A stretch of 8,147 bases of DNA from assembly GCA_007128495.1 (NCBI GenBank), contig SKXH01000287.1, positions 1-8,147 of the forward strand, written 5' to 3'. The notes beneath the pieces were generated by a model. The model ran no database searches. It had not been told where the DNA came from and worked only from the letters and a program-made list of their open reading frames with translations. This stretch comes from Bacteroidota bacterium. GTDB lineage: Bacteria > Bacteroidota > Ignavibacteria > T3Sed10-11. Both the position numbers and the translations under genes were made by a program. Of the stretch, positions 1-4,379 are shown one piece after another; the first letter of the stretch is position 1, and every line of letters starts with the position of its first letter.

Positions 1-27
1 CCCAAACCAAAGCAAAGAATTCATAAA

Positions 28-68
28 ACCTTATTACCTTATAAACAACGGTTATAAGGTAATAAGGT
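28..68. repeat. 17-bp perfect inverted repeat (hairpin) with a third nearby half-copy
   Basis: Arms 28-44 (accttattaccttataa) and 52-68 are exact reverse complements around a 7-base loop. The right arm's 13-mer aaggtaataaggt (56-68) recurs directly at 99-111. The outer flanks (about 7-22 and 84-95) are also roughly complementary (caaagcaaag versus ctttgtt), so a larger imperfect stem is possible. There is no T-run after the stem, so a simple intrinsic terminator is not supported. The function is unknown; iterated copies of one 13-mer could be a protein-binding site. Confidence 0.8.
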
Positions 69-164
69 CGATCAATCGGGGGGAATTGCTTTGTTACTAA
101 GGTAATAAGGTTATTGGATATGAAACATTTGCAAGAACTGTGACGTTGTCGCTCCTTAGTACCG

Positions 165-223
165 CCTCACCCCCTTTGATTCCCCCTCTCCGCCCGGCGG
201 AGAGGGGGACACAGGGGGAGAGG
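165..223. repeat. GC-rich extended palindromic repeat unit
   Basis: The inner arms 182-194 (ccccctctccgcc) and 196-208 pair perfectly over 13 bp around a single base. The outer arms (cctcaccccct near 165-175 and agggggagagg at 213-223) extend the pairing imperfectly. This pyrimidine-then-purine hairpin is far richer in GC than its surroundings and has no coding frame. It looks like a dispersed intergenic palindrome of the REP/MITE kind. That class is inferred from shape only; no second copy lies in this window. Confidence 0.75.
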
Positions 224-316
224 GGTTTGCCACGGAGACGAAGGGTTTTAGTCTAGAGAAAAATTTGTTAGCGGCACTTATCTTTCATTAATACATTTTT
301 AAAAACATCAAAAAAC

Positions 317-395
317 GTGCCCGTCACTTGCAGTATGAAAAAGCCAGCACAATTTGAAGTTTTATCGTCACCTATTTCCTGAAAGTGACGGGCAC
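317..395. repeat. 79-bp segment bounded by 13-bp perfect inverted repeats, just upstream of wbpD
   Basis: gtgcccgtcactt (317-329) and aagtgacgggcac (383-395) are exact reverse complements 53 bp apart. The 9-mer gcccgtcac is also found inside two copies of the large dispersed element (near 4102 and 5563). The right arm covers the GTG at 385, which is one reason not to use that GTG as a start codon. It could be a small non-autonomous element or a stem in the wbpD leader. No target-site duplication is evident. Confidence 0.7.
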
Positions 396-414
396 TTATC
401 GCCATCAAACACTT

Positions 415-1089
415 ATGAAAAGAATCCAACAACTACCCGGCGTCACCATCCACGAATCTGCATGGGTCGATGCACCCTGCACGATCGGTGAAGGAACAAA
501 GATATGGCATTTCAGTCACATTCAATCCGGTGCACAGATCGGTAAGAACTGTGTCATCGGTCAAAATGTAAATATCGGCAACGACGTAAAGCTCGGCAAC
601 AATGTAAAGATACAGAACAATGTATCGGTCTACACCGGCTGTGAAGTCGAAGACGATGTATTTTTCGGTCCGAGCTGCGTGCTCACCAATGTGACCAATC
701 CGAGGTCGCAGGTGAAACGGCACTCGCTCTATGAGAAAACATTATTCAGAAGAGGCGCCACTATCGGCGCAAATGCAACCATACTCTGCGGCATCACGCT
801 CGGACGGTATTGTTTTATTGCCGCGGGTGCGGTAATAACAAAGAGTGTCCCCGATTATGCACTGATGGTCGGCAATCCCGCCCGGCATAAAGGATGGATG
901 AGCCGCCACGGCCATGTGCTGAAAAATCCGGATAAAGACGGGGTAATGGCATGTCCCGAATCGGGCTTGCGCTACAAAATAATCGATGAAACCACACTCC
1001 GTTGCCTTGATCTCGACGAAGACGAACCTCTCCCGGATGATATGAGGGGTGGGAGCATGGGATATCGGGATGTGAAGGGTGAGAGGTGA
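415..1089 (+). CDS. wbpD: WbpD/WlbB-type nucleotide-sugar N-acetyltransferase (left-handed beta-helix)
   Basis: Likely transfers acetyl from acetyl-CoA to the 3-amino group of a UDP-3-amino-2-acetamido sugar (uronate in WbpD/WlbB) in the cytoplasm, for O-antigen or capsule building blocks. From the ATG at 415 the protein is 224 residues. Residues 11-75 carry hexapeptide repeats ([I/V]G-N-x-[V/C] type: IGEGTKI, IGKNCVI, IGNDVKL). A conserved loop follows (FGPSCVLTNVTNPRS, 84-98; LYEKTLFRRGATIGAN, 105-120), then a second run of coils and VGNPAR (152-157) with WMSRHGH. Residues 180-200 (CPESGLRY...) match the usual tail of the family. The last ~18 residues are encoded by loosely 7-bp-phased, repeat-like DNA and look like an add-on. 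GTG 385 would add 10 residues, but it lies in an inverted-repeat arm; neither start has a clear ribosome site. A 3-amino-deoxyhexose acetyltransferase (FdtC-like) is the alternative. Confidence 0.88.
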   Translation: MKRIQQLPGVTIHESAWVDAPCTIGEGTKIWHFSHIQSGAQIGKNCVIGQNVNIGNDVKLGNNVKIQNNVSVYTGCEVEDDVFFGPSCVLTNVTNPRSQVKRHSLYEKTLFRRGATIGANATILCGITLGRYCFIAAGAVITKSVPDYALMVGNPARHKGWMSRHGHVLKNPDKDGVMACPESGLRYKIIDETTLRCLDLDEDEPLPDDMRGGSMGYRDVKGER

Positions 1090-1138
1090 GAGCAAGATGG
1101 GGTTCACCTGAGGGAAGGAACGCGTGATGGGAGGTGGT

Positions 1139-1219
1139 GTCAGAGGTCAGAGGTCAGCTTGCCCACCGAAGGCCGACGAAGGAGGACGTAGGTGGGAGGT
1201 CAGAGGTCAGAAGTCAGCA
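1139..1219. repeat. 7-bp-phased repeats (gtcagag type) around a palindromic segment
   Basis: Units of the form gtcagag follow each other at exact 7-bp spacing at 1139-1157 and again at 1192-1219 (gtgggag, gtcagag, gtcagaa, gtcagca). Between them 1161-1199 (gcccaccgaagg ... cgtaggtggg) is partly self-complementary and its right end (cgtaggtgg) is shared with the repeats at 3083-3143 and 5391-5462. The open frames across this stretch are low-complexity and not believed to be genes. Confidence 0.7.
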
Positions 1220-1251
1220 AACGACAATCCGCCAAACAAACGGCAGACAGG

Positions 1252-1293
1252 CCGACAACCGACCCCCGACCCCCGAACCCCGATTTCCCGAAA
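1252..1293. repeat. 7-bp-phased ccgaccc repeats
   Basis: Six consecutive 7-mers in phase: ccgacaa, ccgaccc, ccgaccc, ccgaacc, ccgattt, cccgaaa. The array ends exactly where the deacetylase-like coding remnant begins (1294), as if the repeat had replaced or abutted the rest of that gene. Confidence 0.75.
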
Positions 1294-1470
1294 TTCAGAA
1301 CAACACACGAGATGATCAAAGCCATCGAGGAAGGCCGCTTCCCGGAAAAGGCAATGATCACAATACATCCGCAGCGGTGGCATGACCGGGCGGTGCCGTG
1401 GGTAAAGGAGCTGGTGTGGTAGCGGTGTAAGAATGTGGTTAAGTATTGGTTGGTTAGGAGGAGGTGGTAG
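1294..1470 (+). pseudogene. C-terminal remnant of a polysaccharide-deacetylase-like protein, with an in-frame amber codon
   Basis: The frame reads FRTTHEMIKAIEEGRFPEK, then an AMITIHPQRW motif, then HDRAVPWVKELVW, then TAG at 1420-1422, and continues in the same frame as RCKNVVKYWLVRRRW to a stop at 1468-1470. The HPQRW...W.KELVW.nVKNVVK arrangement is, from memory, the C-terminal end of a family of polysaccharide-deacetylase-like proteins in surface-polysaccharide loci, where a Gln often occupies the place of this stop (CAG to TAG is one transition). Everything before residue FRTTH is missing and replaced by 7-bp-phased repeats, and no start codon with a ribosome site serves it. I read it as a dead gene tail. 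Its presence next to wbpD suggests the locus once held more surface-sugar genes. Family assignment is moderately sure; no search was run. Confidence 0.6.
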
Positions 1471-1494
1471 GTAGTATGCAGTAGGTAGTATGTA
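1467..1494. repeat. Two tandem 14-mers (gtaggtagtatgca)
   Basis: gtaggtagtatgca (1467-1480) is followed directly by a 13/14 copy (1481-1494), then gtggg. Fourteen is twice the 7-bp unit seen elsewhere. It lies between the deacetylase remnant and the DUF4258 remnant, so it sits at the junction of two broken genes. Confidence 0.8.
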
Positions 1495-1527
1495 GTGGGT
1501 TCATATTTTTTCAAGGAAAATTTCTGA

Positions 1528-1635
1528 GGAAACGTTAAATTGAGAAATTATCAGGGCTTTAAGGACTTAATTGTTACAGTATATGATCCGGATAGAGACA
1601 AGTGGGATAGAACGTTAACAAAGAGGAAAATATGA
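1528..1635 (+). pseudogene. DUF4258 (MqsR-like/RelE-fold) toxin, C-terminal fragment only
   Basis: An open frame without a usable start encodes about 35 residues, GNVKLRNYQGFKDLIV then TVYDPDRDKWDRTLTKRKI. The LIVTVYxPDxxKW ending followed by a basic tail is the characteristic C-terminus of DUF4258 proteins, which are normally about 90-100 residues and encoded just before a YgiT/MqsA-type zinc protein. An in-frame stop at 1525-1527 closes the frame, and the N-terminal two thirds are absent. The stop TGA (1633-1635) overlaps the ATG of the next gene (1632), the junction expected for an intact toxin-antitoxin pair, so the gene order is ancestral. The toxin is presumably inactive. Confidence 0.75.
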
Positions 1636-1865
1636 TGAATTGCCTTGTTTGTAAAACAGAGTTAAGAAAAGGTACAACCGTGCTGACATTTAATATGGGC
1701 TCAAACCGGATCTTAGTTGTTAAAGATGTTCCTGCATTAATCTGCGATCAGTGCGGAGAAGAATCAATCGATCTTGACGTTTCAAAGAATGTAGAAAAAC
1801 AAGTCGAAAAAGCGCTGTCGGATGGTATTAGCATGGGATTTATTGATTATAATGCCGCAGCGTAA
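1632..1865 (+). CDS. MqsA/YgiT-type zinc-finger antitoxin-like protein
   Basis: 77 residues with two CxxC pairs, C4-C7 and C38-C41, that would bind one zinc as in the N-terminal domain of MqsA. Between them lies the family pattern of a short beta-rich segment (TTVLTFNMGSNRILVVKDVP) ending in ALICDQCGEES. The C-terminal part (51-77) is a short helical stretch; the helix-turn-helix domain of full-length MqsA is absent, as is usual for the short partners of DUF4258 toxins. Start ATG 1632 has GAGG five bases upstream (1623-1626). The partner toxin immediately upstream survives only as a C-terminal fragment, so this is an orphan antitoxin-like gene. Family assignment is good; whether it still neutralises anything is unknown. 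Confidence 0.85.
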   Translation: MMNCLVCKTELRKGTTVLTFNMGSNRILVVKDVPALICDQCGEESIDLDVSKNVEKQVEKALSDGISMGFIDYNAAA

Positions 1866-1940
1866 CCGAAGTTTCCGATGTTCAGACTTCGTATGGAACC
1901 ATGTATCATACTCCACCTTGTCGGTCAATTTGGTTAATTA

Positions 1941-1969
1941 TTGACGATGCATGCGTAATATTATATATT
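1941..1969 (+). promoter_or_regulatory. Sigma70-like promoter, copy 1 of a 46-bp duplicated promoter block
   Basis: TTGACG (1941-1946), 17-bp spacer, TATATT (1964-1969). The block 1938-1983 matches 3330-3375 at 42 of 46 positions, including bases 3' of the -10 (aagatcaacgcacc). The other copy drives hicBA. Here the next gene is about 260 bp away, and a hairpin follows the predicted start at once, so this copy may be orphaned. Confidence 0.6.
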
Positions 1970-1981
1970 AAGATCAACGCA

Positions 1982-2003
1982 CCAAAGGCGCATAAGCCTT
2001 TGG
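1982..2003. repeat. 8-bp stem hairpin (ccaaaggc/gcctttgg)
   Basis: Perfect 8-bp stem with a 6-base loop gcataa. There is no T-run, so it is not a standard terminator. It resembles the larger stem at 3006-3043 (gccagaggc/gcctctggc, also with gcgcat after the left arm), so the two probably belong to one repeat family. Confidence 0.6.
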
Positions 2004-2035
2004 CGGAAAACAAGCAACCGGACATACTCAGGAGT

Positions 2036-2064
2036 TTGCGATTTAGCATTCTCGTCTTTATAAT
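2036..2064 (+). promoter_or_regulatory. Probable promoter of the first relBE-like pair
   Basis: TTGCGA (2036-2041), 17-bp spacer, perfect TATAAT (2059-2064). Predicted start near 2071 gives a leader of about 157 bases to the ATG at 2228, containing the inverted repeat 2084-2144. Assignment to this operon is by position only. Confidence 0.55.
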
Positions 2065-2083
2065 ATAATGTGATAGCAAATTA

Positions 2084-2144
2084 GTGCCGTTCCAACTAAA
2101 TTATTGAACAATGCAGCGTTCTATTTATATGTTGGAACGAGCAC
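2084..2144. repeat. Inverted repeat in the leader of the first relBE-like pair
   Basis: gtgc-cgttccaac (2084-2096) pairs with gttggaacg-a-gcac (2131-2144): 13 bp with one bulged base and a 34-base loop. It lies just after a predicted transcription start, so it could be an operator for the TA complex, a leader structure, or the ends of a tiny element. Confidence 0.55.
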
Positions 2145-2227
2145 TGTACCCCTTATTTGTATATTTATTTAGTTTGAGGGGCATTAGTAATTACGATTGT
2201 TAAACTATATACGAGGAGGTGTGAGAT

Positions 2228-2443
2228 ATGGGTAGTGTGACCATCAATAAACTAATTGAGGATTTTGAGAAACTTTCTATCGGCGATAAAGAGTATGCTG
2301 TTGATGTGATAAAGAAACAGCTTATTGAATCTAAGAGGACCGCTATTGCCAAAAGGGCTAAAGAGGCGATGGCTAATAGGAAAAAAGGTTTAGTGAAAAG
2401 AGGTTCGGTAGAAGAATTGCATAAGGATCTCGAAAGTGGTTAA
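2228..2443 (+). CDS. Type II antitoxin of a YafQ/RelE-like module
   Basis: 71 residues, mainly helical and highly charged (N-terminal TINKLIEDFEKLSIGDKEY, then KKQLIESKRTAIAKRAKEAM, then a basic stretch KKGLVKRGSVEELHKDLE). This is the common small antitoxin type found before RelE/YafQ toxins, in which the C-terminal part wraps the toxin. I see no clear ribbon-helix-helix or AbrB domain, so autoregulation by a standard DNA-binding fold is not shown. The start is fixed by a strong AGGAGG-type site (2214-2219) nine bases before the ATG at 2228. The toxin start overlaps its last 8 bases. Function rests on context plus general resemblance. Confidence 0.8.
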   Translation: MGSVTINKLIEDFEKLSIGDKEYAVDVIKKQLIESKRTAIAKRAKEAMANRKKGLVKRGSVEELHKDLESG

Positions 2444-2705
2444 AATAACCTGGGATCAAGGTTTTAAAAGGATGTATAAAAAGAAAGTAAAAAATAATGA
2501 AGAACTTAAAGAGAAGTTCTGGGATGCAATGAAATTATTCTCAAAGGAACCTTTTCACCCCCGATTAAGAACTCATAAATTGTCCGGAAAACTTGAAGGG
2601 CTCTGGGCGTTCAGTGTCTCATATGACTGCAGGGTTGTATTTGAATTCATAAACAAAAATGAGATTCTTCTGATAGATATTGGTGGTCACGATGAAGTTT
2701 ACTAA
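2436..2705 (+). CDS. RelE/StbE-family mRNA interferase toxin, YafQ-like
   Basis: 89 residues, RelE fold, expected to cleave mRNA on the ribosome. The segment from LRTHKLSGKLEGLWAFS to YDCRVVFEF and ILLIDIGGHDEVY is the family signature. Aligned by eye to E. coli YafQ, H47, D64 and H85 fall where H50, D67 and H87 lie, while YafQ's H63 is a serine (S60) here. Start is GTG 2436, supported by AAGGA at 2423-2427 with eight-base spacing; the next Met is residue 13. It overlaps the antitoxin by 8 bases, so translation is likely coupled. The frame appears intact and full-length. The DNA directly after the stop looks like a fragment of an unrelated gene (2707-2760). Confidence 0.9.
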   Translation: MVKITWDQGFKRMYKKKVKNNEELKEKFWDAMKLFSKEPFHPRLRTHKLSGKLEGLWAFSVSYDCRVVFEFINKNEILLIDIGGHDEVY

Positions 2706-2706
2706 C

Positions 2707-2760
2707 TACTTCGTCACGGAAGAAATAGATGCCGGTCTCATCATAGTGCAGGAGCAGGCG
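2707..2760 (+). pseudogene. Possible formyltransferase fragment (about 18 residues)
   Basis: The frame after the relE stop reads YFVTEEIDAGLIIVQEQA. This resembles the hFV.E.iD.GpII.Q strand-loop of PurN/formyltetrahydrofolate-type formyltransferases. It begins two bases past the toxin's stop and runs into repeat DNA at 2761. Too short to be certain; it may be chance. Confidence 0.35.
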
Positions 2761-2773
2761 TTGACCATTGAAC

Positions 2774-2947
2774 CCGCCAAAAAGACGGCAGGCAGGCGTT
2801 CGTCATTGATCCGATAGCTATCGGATTGACCATTATTCTTTGGCCATTTTCCTTCTCATTTAATTATAAATTGTCAATGGTAAATGGTAAATGGTAAATT
2901 GTCAACGTGGTCACCTGATACCTGCCTGTTTGCCATCTTTTTGGCGG
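2774..2947. repeat. 174-bp segment bounded by imperfect inverted repeats, enclosing 7-bp repeats
   Basis: The left arm 2774-2797 (ccgccaaaaagacggcaggc...) pairs with the right end (cctgcctg...ctttttggcgg, to 2947) at 21 of 24 positions. Inside lie an 18-nt perfect palindrome at 2809-2826 (atccgatagctatcggat) and the heptad array. It could be a composite non-autonomous element; no transposase gene is present. Confidence 0.55.
2825..2908. repeat. 7-bp-phased repeat array (attgacc/taaatgg type)
   Basis: Twelve successive 7-mers stay in phase: attgacc, attattc, tttggcc, attttcc, ttctcat, ttaatta, taaattg, tcaatgg, taaatgg, taaatgg, taaattg, tcaacgt. The first four match the array at 3995-4022 in 25 of 28 bases. 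The 705-bp gap 2706-3410 otherwise holds hairpins, a broken gene start (3256) and the hicBA promoter. Confidence 0.8.
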
Positions 2948-3005
2948 AGAACCTGAAAACAAAAACTCGAAACCCAACGTAAAACAATATTCAATAGGCA
3001 ATTGC

Positions 3006-3043
3006 GCCAGAGGCGCATCTCAGCCCGCTGATGAGCCTCTGGC
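3006..3043. repeat. 9-bp stem hairpin (gccagaggc/gcctctggc)
   Basis: Arms 3006-3014 and 3035-3043 are exact reverse complements, with an inner stem (cat..cag/ctgatg) around cccg. Sequence of the arms and the gcgcat after the left arm resemble the hairpin at 1982-2003. No T-run follows. Confidence 0.65.
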
Positions 3044-3082
3044 TCAAGCCTCCGGATGAAATTAATAATAAATTACATCGCC

Positions 3083-3143
3083 TGTCCACCGACCTGTCCG
3101 CTACTCTTTTTGGCGGAAGCCTTGGCGTAGGTGGAGGTCGGAG
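3083..3143. repeat. Dispersed hairpin repeat, second copy at 5391-5462
   Basis: ccaccgacct (3087-3096) is complementary to aggt(c)gg-type sequence at 3129-3141. The parts cctgtccgc and ttggcggaagcctt...cgtaggtgg are shared with 5391-5462, which carries about 20 extra bases in the middle. The right end is also echoed at 1186-1195. An intergenic repeat of unknown type. Confidence 0.65.
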
Positions 3144-3166
3144 AGGAAATGAAACGCGTGCAGAAA

Positions 3167-3215
3167 ATTGACCATTGAACGTTGTCAATGGTAAATGGCC
3201 AATGGTAAATGGCCA
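3167..3215. repeat. 7-bp-phased repeat array with strand switch
   Basis: Seven 7-mers in phase: attgacc, attgaac, gttgtca, atggtaa, atggcca, atggtaa, atggcca. The second half is essentially the reverse complement of the first (accattgac versus gtcaatggt), so the array can fold on itself while keeping the 7-bp phase. Confidence 0.8.
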
Positions 3216-3255
3216 ATCTCTCACTGGCTTTCTCATTTTACGAAAGGTAATATAA

Positions 3256-3336
3256 TTGGCTAAAGGAGACGATATAGAAAATCGGCTCATTGATTATGCC
3301 GTTTTGATTATTCAATTGCATTTCGTTCTTTATTGA
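3256..3336 (+). pseudogene. N-terminal fragment of a four-helix-bundle protein (23S rRNA intervening-sequence type)
   Basis: From TTG 3256 the frame reads (M)AKGDDIENRLIDYAVLIIQL, then HFVLY and a stop at 3334-3336. The opening [S/A]xGDDIxxRLxDFAVxII is the typical N-terminus of the small four-helix-bundle family (about 115-125 residues) first noted in 23S rRNA intervening sequences. AAAGG (3243-3247) sits eight bases before the TTG, so the original translation start is kept. Homology stops after about 21 residues, about a dozen bases before the hicBA promoter, suggesting the rest was lost when the promoter/hicBA segment arrived or by later deletion. Confidence 0.6.
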
Positions 3337-3361
3337 CGATGCAAACGAAATATTGTATATT
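3333..3361 (+). promoter_or_regulatory. hicBA promoter (copy 2 of the 46-bp block)
   Basis: TTGACG (3333-3338), 17-bp spacer, TATATT (3356-3361). Predicted start near 3368 gives a 43-base leader to hicB with an AGGAGA ribosome site. The block 3330-3375 is nearly identical to 1938-1983. The AT-rich imperfect palindrome around the -10 (aatatt.tatatt) could be an operator. Confidence 0.7.
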
Positions 3362-3410
3362 AAGATCAACGCACCTCTTTACTATTAATTAATAATTAGG
3401 AGAGAAAAGA

Positions 3411-3662
3411 ATGACGCGATTATTCAAAATGCCATTAATTCTCGAACCTCAAAAAGAGGGTGGTTGGACGGTGACCAGCCCTCTTTTGCCGGAATTAATA
3501 ACAGAGGTGGACGATCTCAAGGATTTGCATGCGGTTGTTTCAGATGCACTCAGTACAGTTATCGACCTGTATAAAGATATGGACAAGCAGATTCCAGTTG
3601 GACTGGTTGAGGATTCGGAAGTCACTTTATGGTTCGAATCATTAGTGCCTGTTGAAGCATGA
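3411..3662 (+). CDS. hicB: HicB-family antitoxin, short form without DNA-binding domain
   Basis: 83 residues with the HicB partial RNase-H-like fold: LFKMPLILEPQKEGGWTVTS then PLLPELITEVDDLKDLHAVV and a helix DALSTVIDLYKDM. Residues 10-35 correspond to the usual 'y.....eGg(y/w).v.~P.LP' strand-turn-strand. It would bind and occlude HicA. The C-terminal HTH or ribbon-helix-helix domain of longer HicB proteins is missing, so autorepression may be weak or indirect. Start ATG 3411 has AGGAGA nine bases upstream. The stop TGA overlaps the hicA ATG (ATGA, 3659-3662). The order antitoxin-then-toxin is the reverse of the E. coli hicAB order but is common in this sub-type. Confidence 0.88.
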   Translation: MTRLFKMPLILEPQKEGGWTVTSPLLPELITEVDDLKDLHAVVSDALSTVIDLYKDMDKQIPVGLVEDSEVTLWFESLVPVEA

Positions 3663-3874
3663 AATATAGAGAATTGGCAAAGATATTAAAGGCACTTGGT
3701 TGTAAAGAAATAAAAGGTAAGGGTAAAGGTTCTCATAAGAAATGGATAAATTCCGCTTCAGGAAAAGGAACGGTGATACCAGATTGGGGAGGTAAAGATT
3801 TAAAAGTCGGTACAATAAAAGCCATATTGAAGCAATTGGAGATAGATCCGGCAGAGTGGGATAAAATGAGATGA
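3659..3874 (+). CDS. hicA: HicA-family mRNA interferase toxin
   Basis: 71 residues, dsRBD-like fold. KYRELAKILKALGCKEIKGKG is the first helix and strand; GSHKKW carries the conserved catalytic histidine (H26); later GTVIPDWGGKDLKVGTIKAI and KQLEI form the last strand and helix (family: 'vPvH.gkdlk.GTl..ILkqa.i'), with an Asp-Trp where many members have a histidine. Length is full for the short family and no frameshift is visible, so it is probably active. There is no separate ribosome site; translation is coupled to hicB through the ATGA overlap. A lone half of the 5699-5809 element's terminal repeat lies 23 bases after the stop. Confidence 0.92.
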   Translation: MKYRELAKILKALGCKEIKGKGKGSHKKWINSASGKGTVIPDWGGKDLKVGTIKAILKQLEIDPAEWDKMR

Positions 3875-3896
3875 ATATTCGTAATAAGATGATAGC

Positions 3897-3912
3897 AAGG
3901 ACGTTACCCCGA
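3897..3912. repeat. Solo terminal repeat of the 5699-5809 MITE-like element
   Basis: aaggacgttaccccga (16 bases) is identical to the outer terminal repeat (reverse complement of 5791-5809). No partner arm is found within 200 bp, so it is a solo end or a decayed copy. Confidence 0.65.
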
Positions 3913-3966
3913 TACACCGTTTCACATAATAAACCGACAAGTCATCGGGACTTTGGTGAGCAGGAA

Positions 3967-4043
3967 ATTGACCATTGACCGTTGACAATTCACCATTGAC
4001 AATTATTCTTTGATCATTTTCCTTCCCAATAGTGAATAGTAGT
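3967..4043. repeat. 7-bp-phased repeat array
   Basis: Eleven 7-mers in phase: attgacc, attgacc, gttgaca, attcacc, attgaca, attattc, tttgatc, attttcc, ttcccaa, tagtgaa, tagtagt. It runs directly into the large dispersed element that starts at 4042. Confidence 0.8.
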
Positions 4044-4260
4044 CAATGTAGCGCGAGACTACGCGCGGGGGGCGTGTGCAGGGAGTCTCGCGGTGTTGAA
4101 TGCCCGTCACACCTGTAGTCCGGCTCGCTGAGCCGACCCGCTGAGTTAGCAGTGTCCGGCAGACCTGTAGTCCGGCTCGCCTGAGCCGGAACGAGGATAC
4201 AGTAGAATGTTACAATGAAAAGTTTTCGCGTTATGTAACGCAGGTTTACCCGCCGAAGCC
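4042..4260 (+). repeat. Large dispersed element, copy A
   Basis: Starts gtcaatgtagcgcgagacta, the same as copy B at 5504. A GC-rich stem (gcgagact 4053-4060 / agtctcgc 4084-4091) comes first, then atgcccgtcaca, then a hairpin (ccggctcgc..gagccgg) and the core aacgaggatacag.agaatgttacaatgaaaag (ends 4222), then a short palindrome gcgttatgtaacgc (4228-4241) and caggtttacccgccgaa. Unlike the other copies, the hairpin section is present twice (4113-4135 and 4165-4189), an internal duplication. No protein of recognisable family is encoded. The 966-bp gap 3875-4840 is otherwise an array, a decayed frame and a promoter. Confidence 0.8.
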
Positions 4261-4309
4261 GTTTCTATTATATTTTTTGGTTCATTATGAAATATCATCC
4301 TTCCAAACT

Positions 4310-4325
4310 GAGACCGTATGGTCTC
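4310..4325. repeat. 16-nt perfect hairpin sequence gagaccgtatggtctc
   Basis: 6-bp arms around gtat, flanked by weaker outer complementarity (aaact 4305-4309, agttt 4336-4340). No T-run follows. Function unknown. Confidence 0.6.
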
Positions 4326-4379
4326 TGTGAGGGAGAGTTTACAGTCCCGGAAAATTTTAACGACCAATTACCGGGGGAC

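Noticed and set aside
165..223. Intrinsic terminator
   Set aside because: Strong stem but followed by acacaggg rather than a T-run; the same holds for the hairpins at 28, 1982, 3006 and 4310.
385..414. GTG 385 as the start of the acetyltransferase
   Set aside because: It lies inside the arm of a perfect 13-bp inverted repeat, has no ribosome site, and the added ten residues are not family-like; ATG 415 gives the expected N-terminus.
433..1107. Minus-strand open frames inside wbpD (433-723, 742-1107, 815-997)
   Set aside because: They are antisense to a well-recognised left-handed beta-helix protein and have no family features.
1124..1422. Overlapping plus-strand open frames of 63-83 codons
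   Set aside because: They translate simple 7-bp repeats and are low-complexity; only the C-terminal part of one frame (from 1294) resembles a protein family.
2825..4043. CRISPR array
   Set aside because: Repeats are 7-bp phased and degenerate, without constant 23-37-bp repeats and unique spacers; no cas genes.
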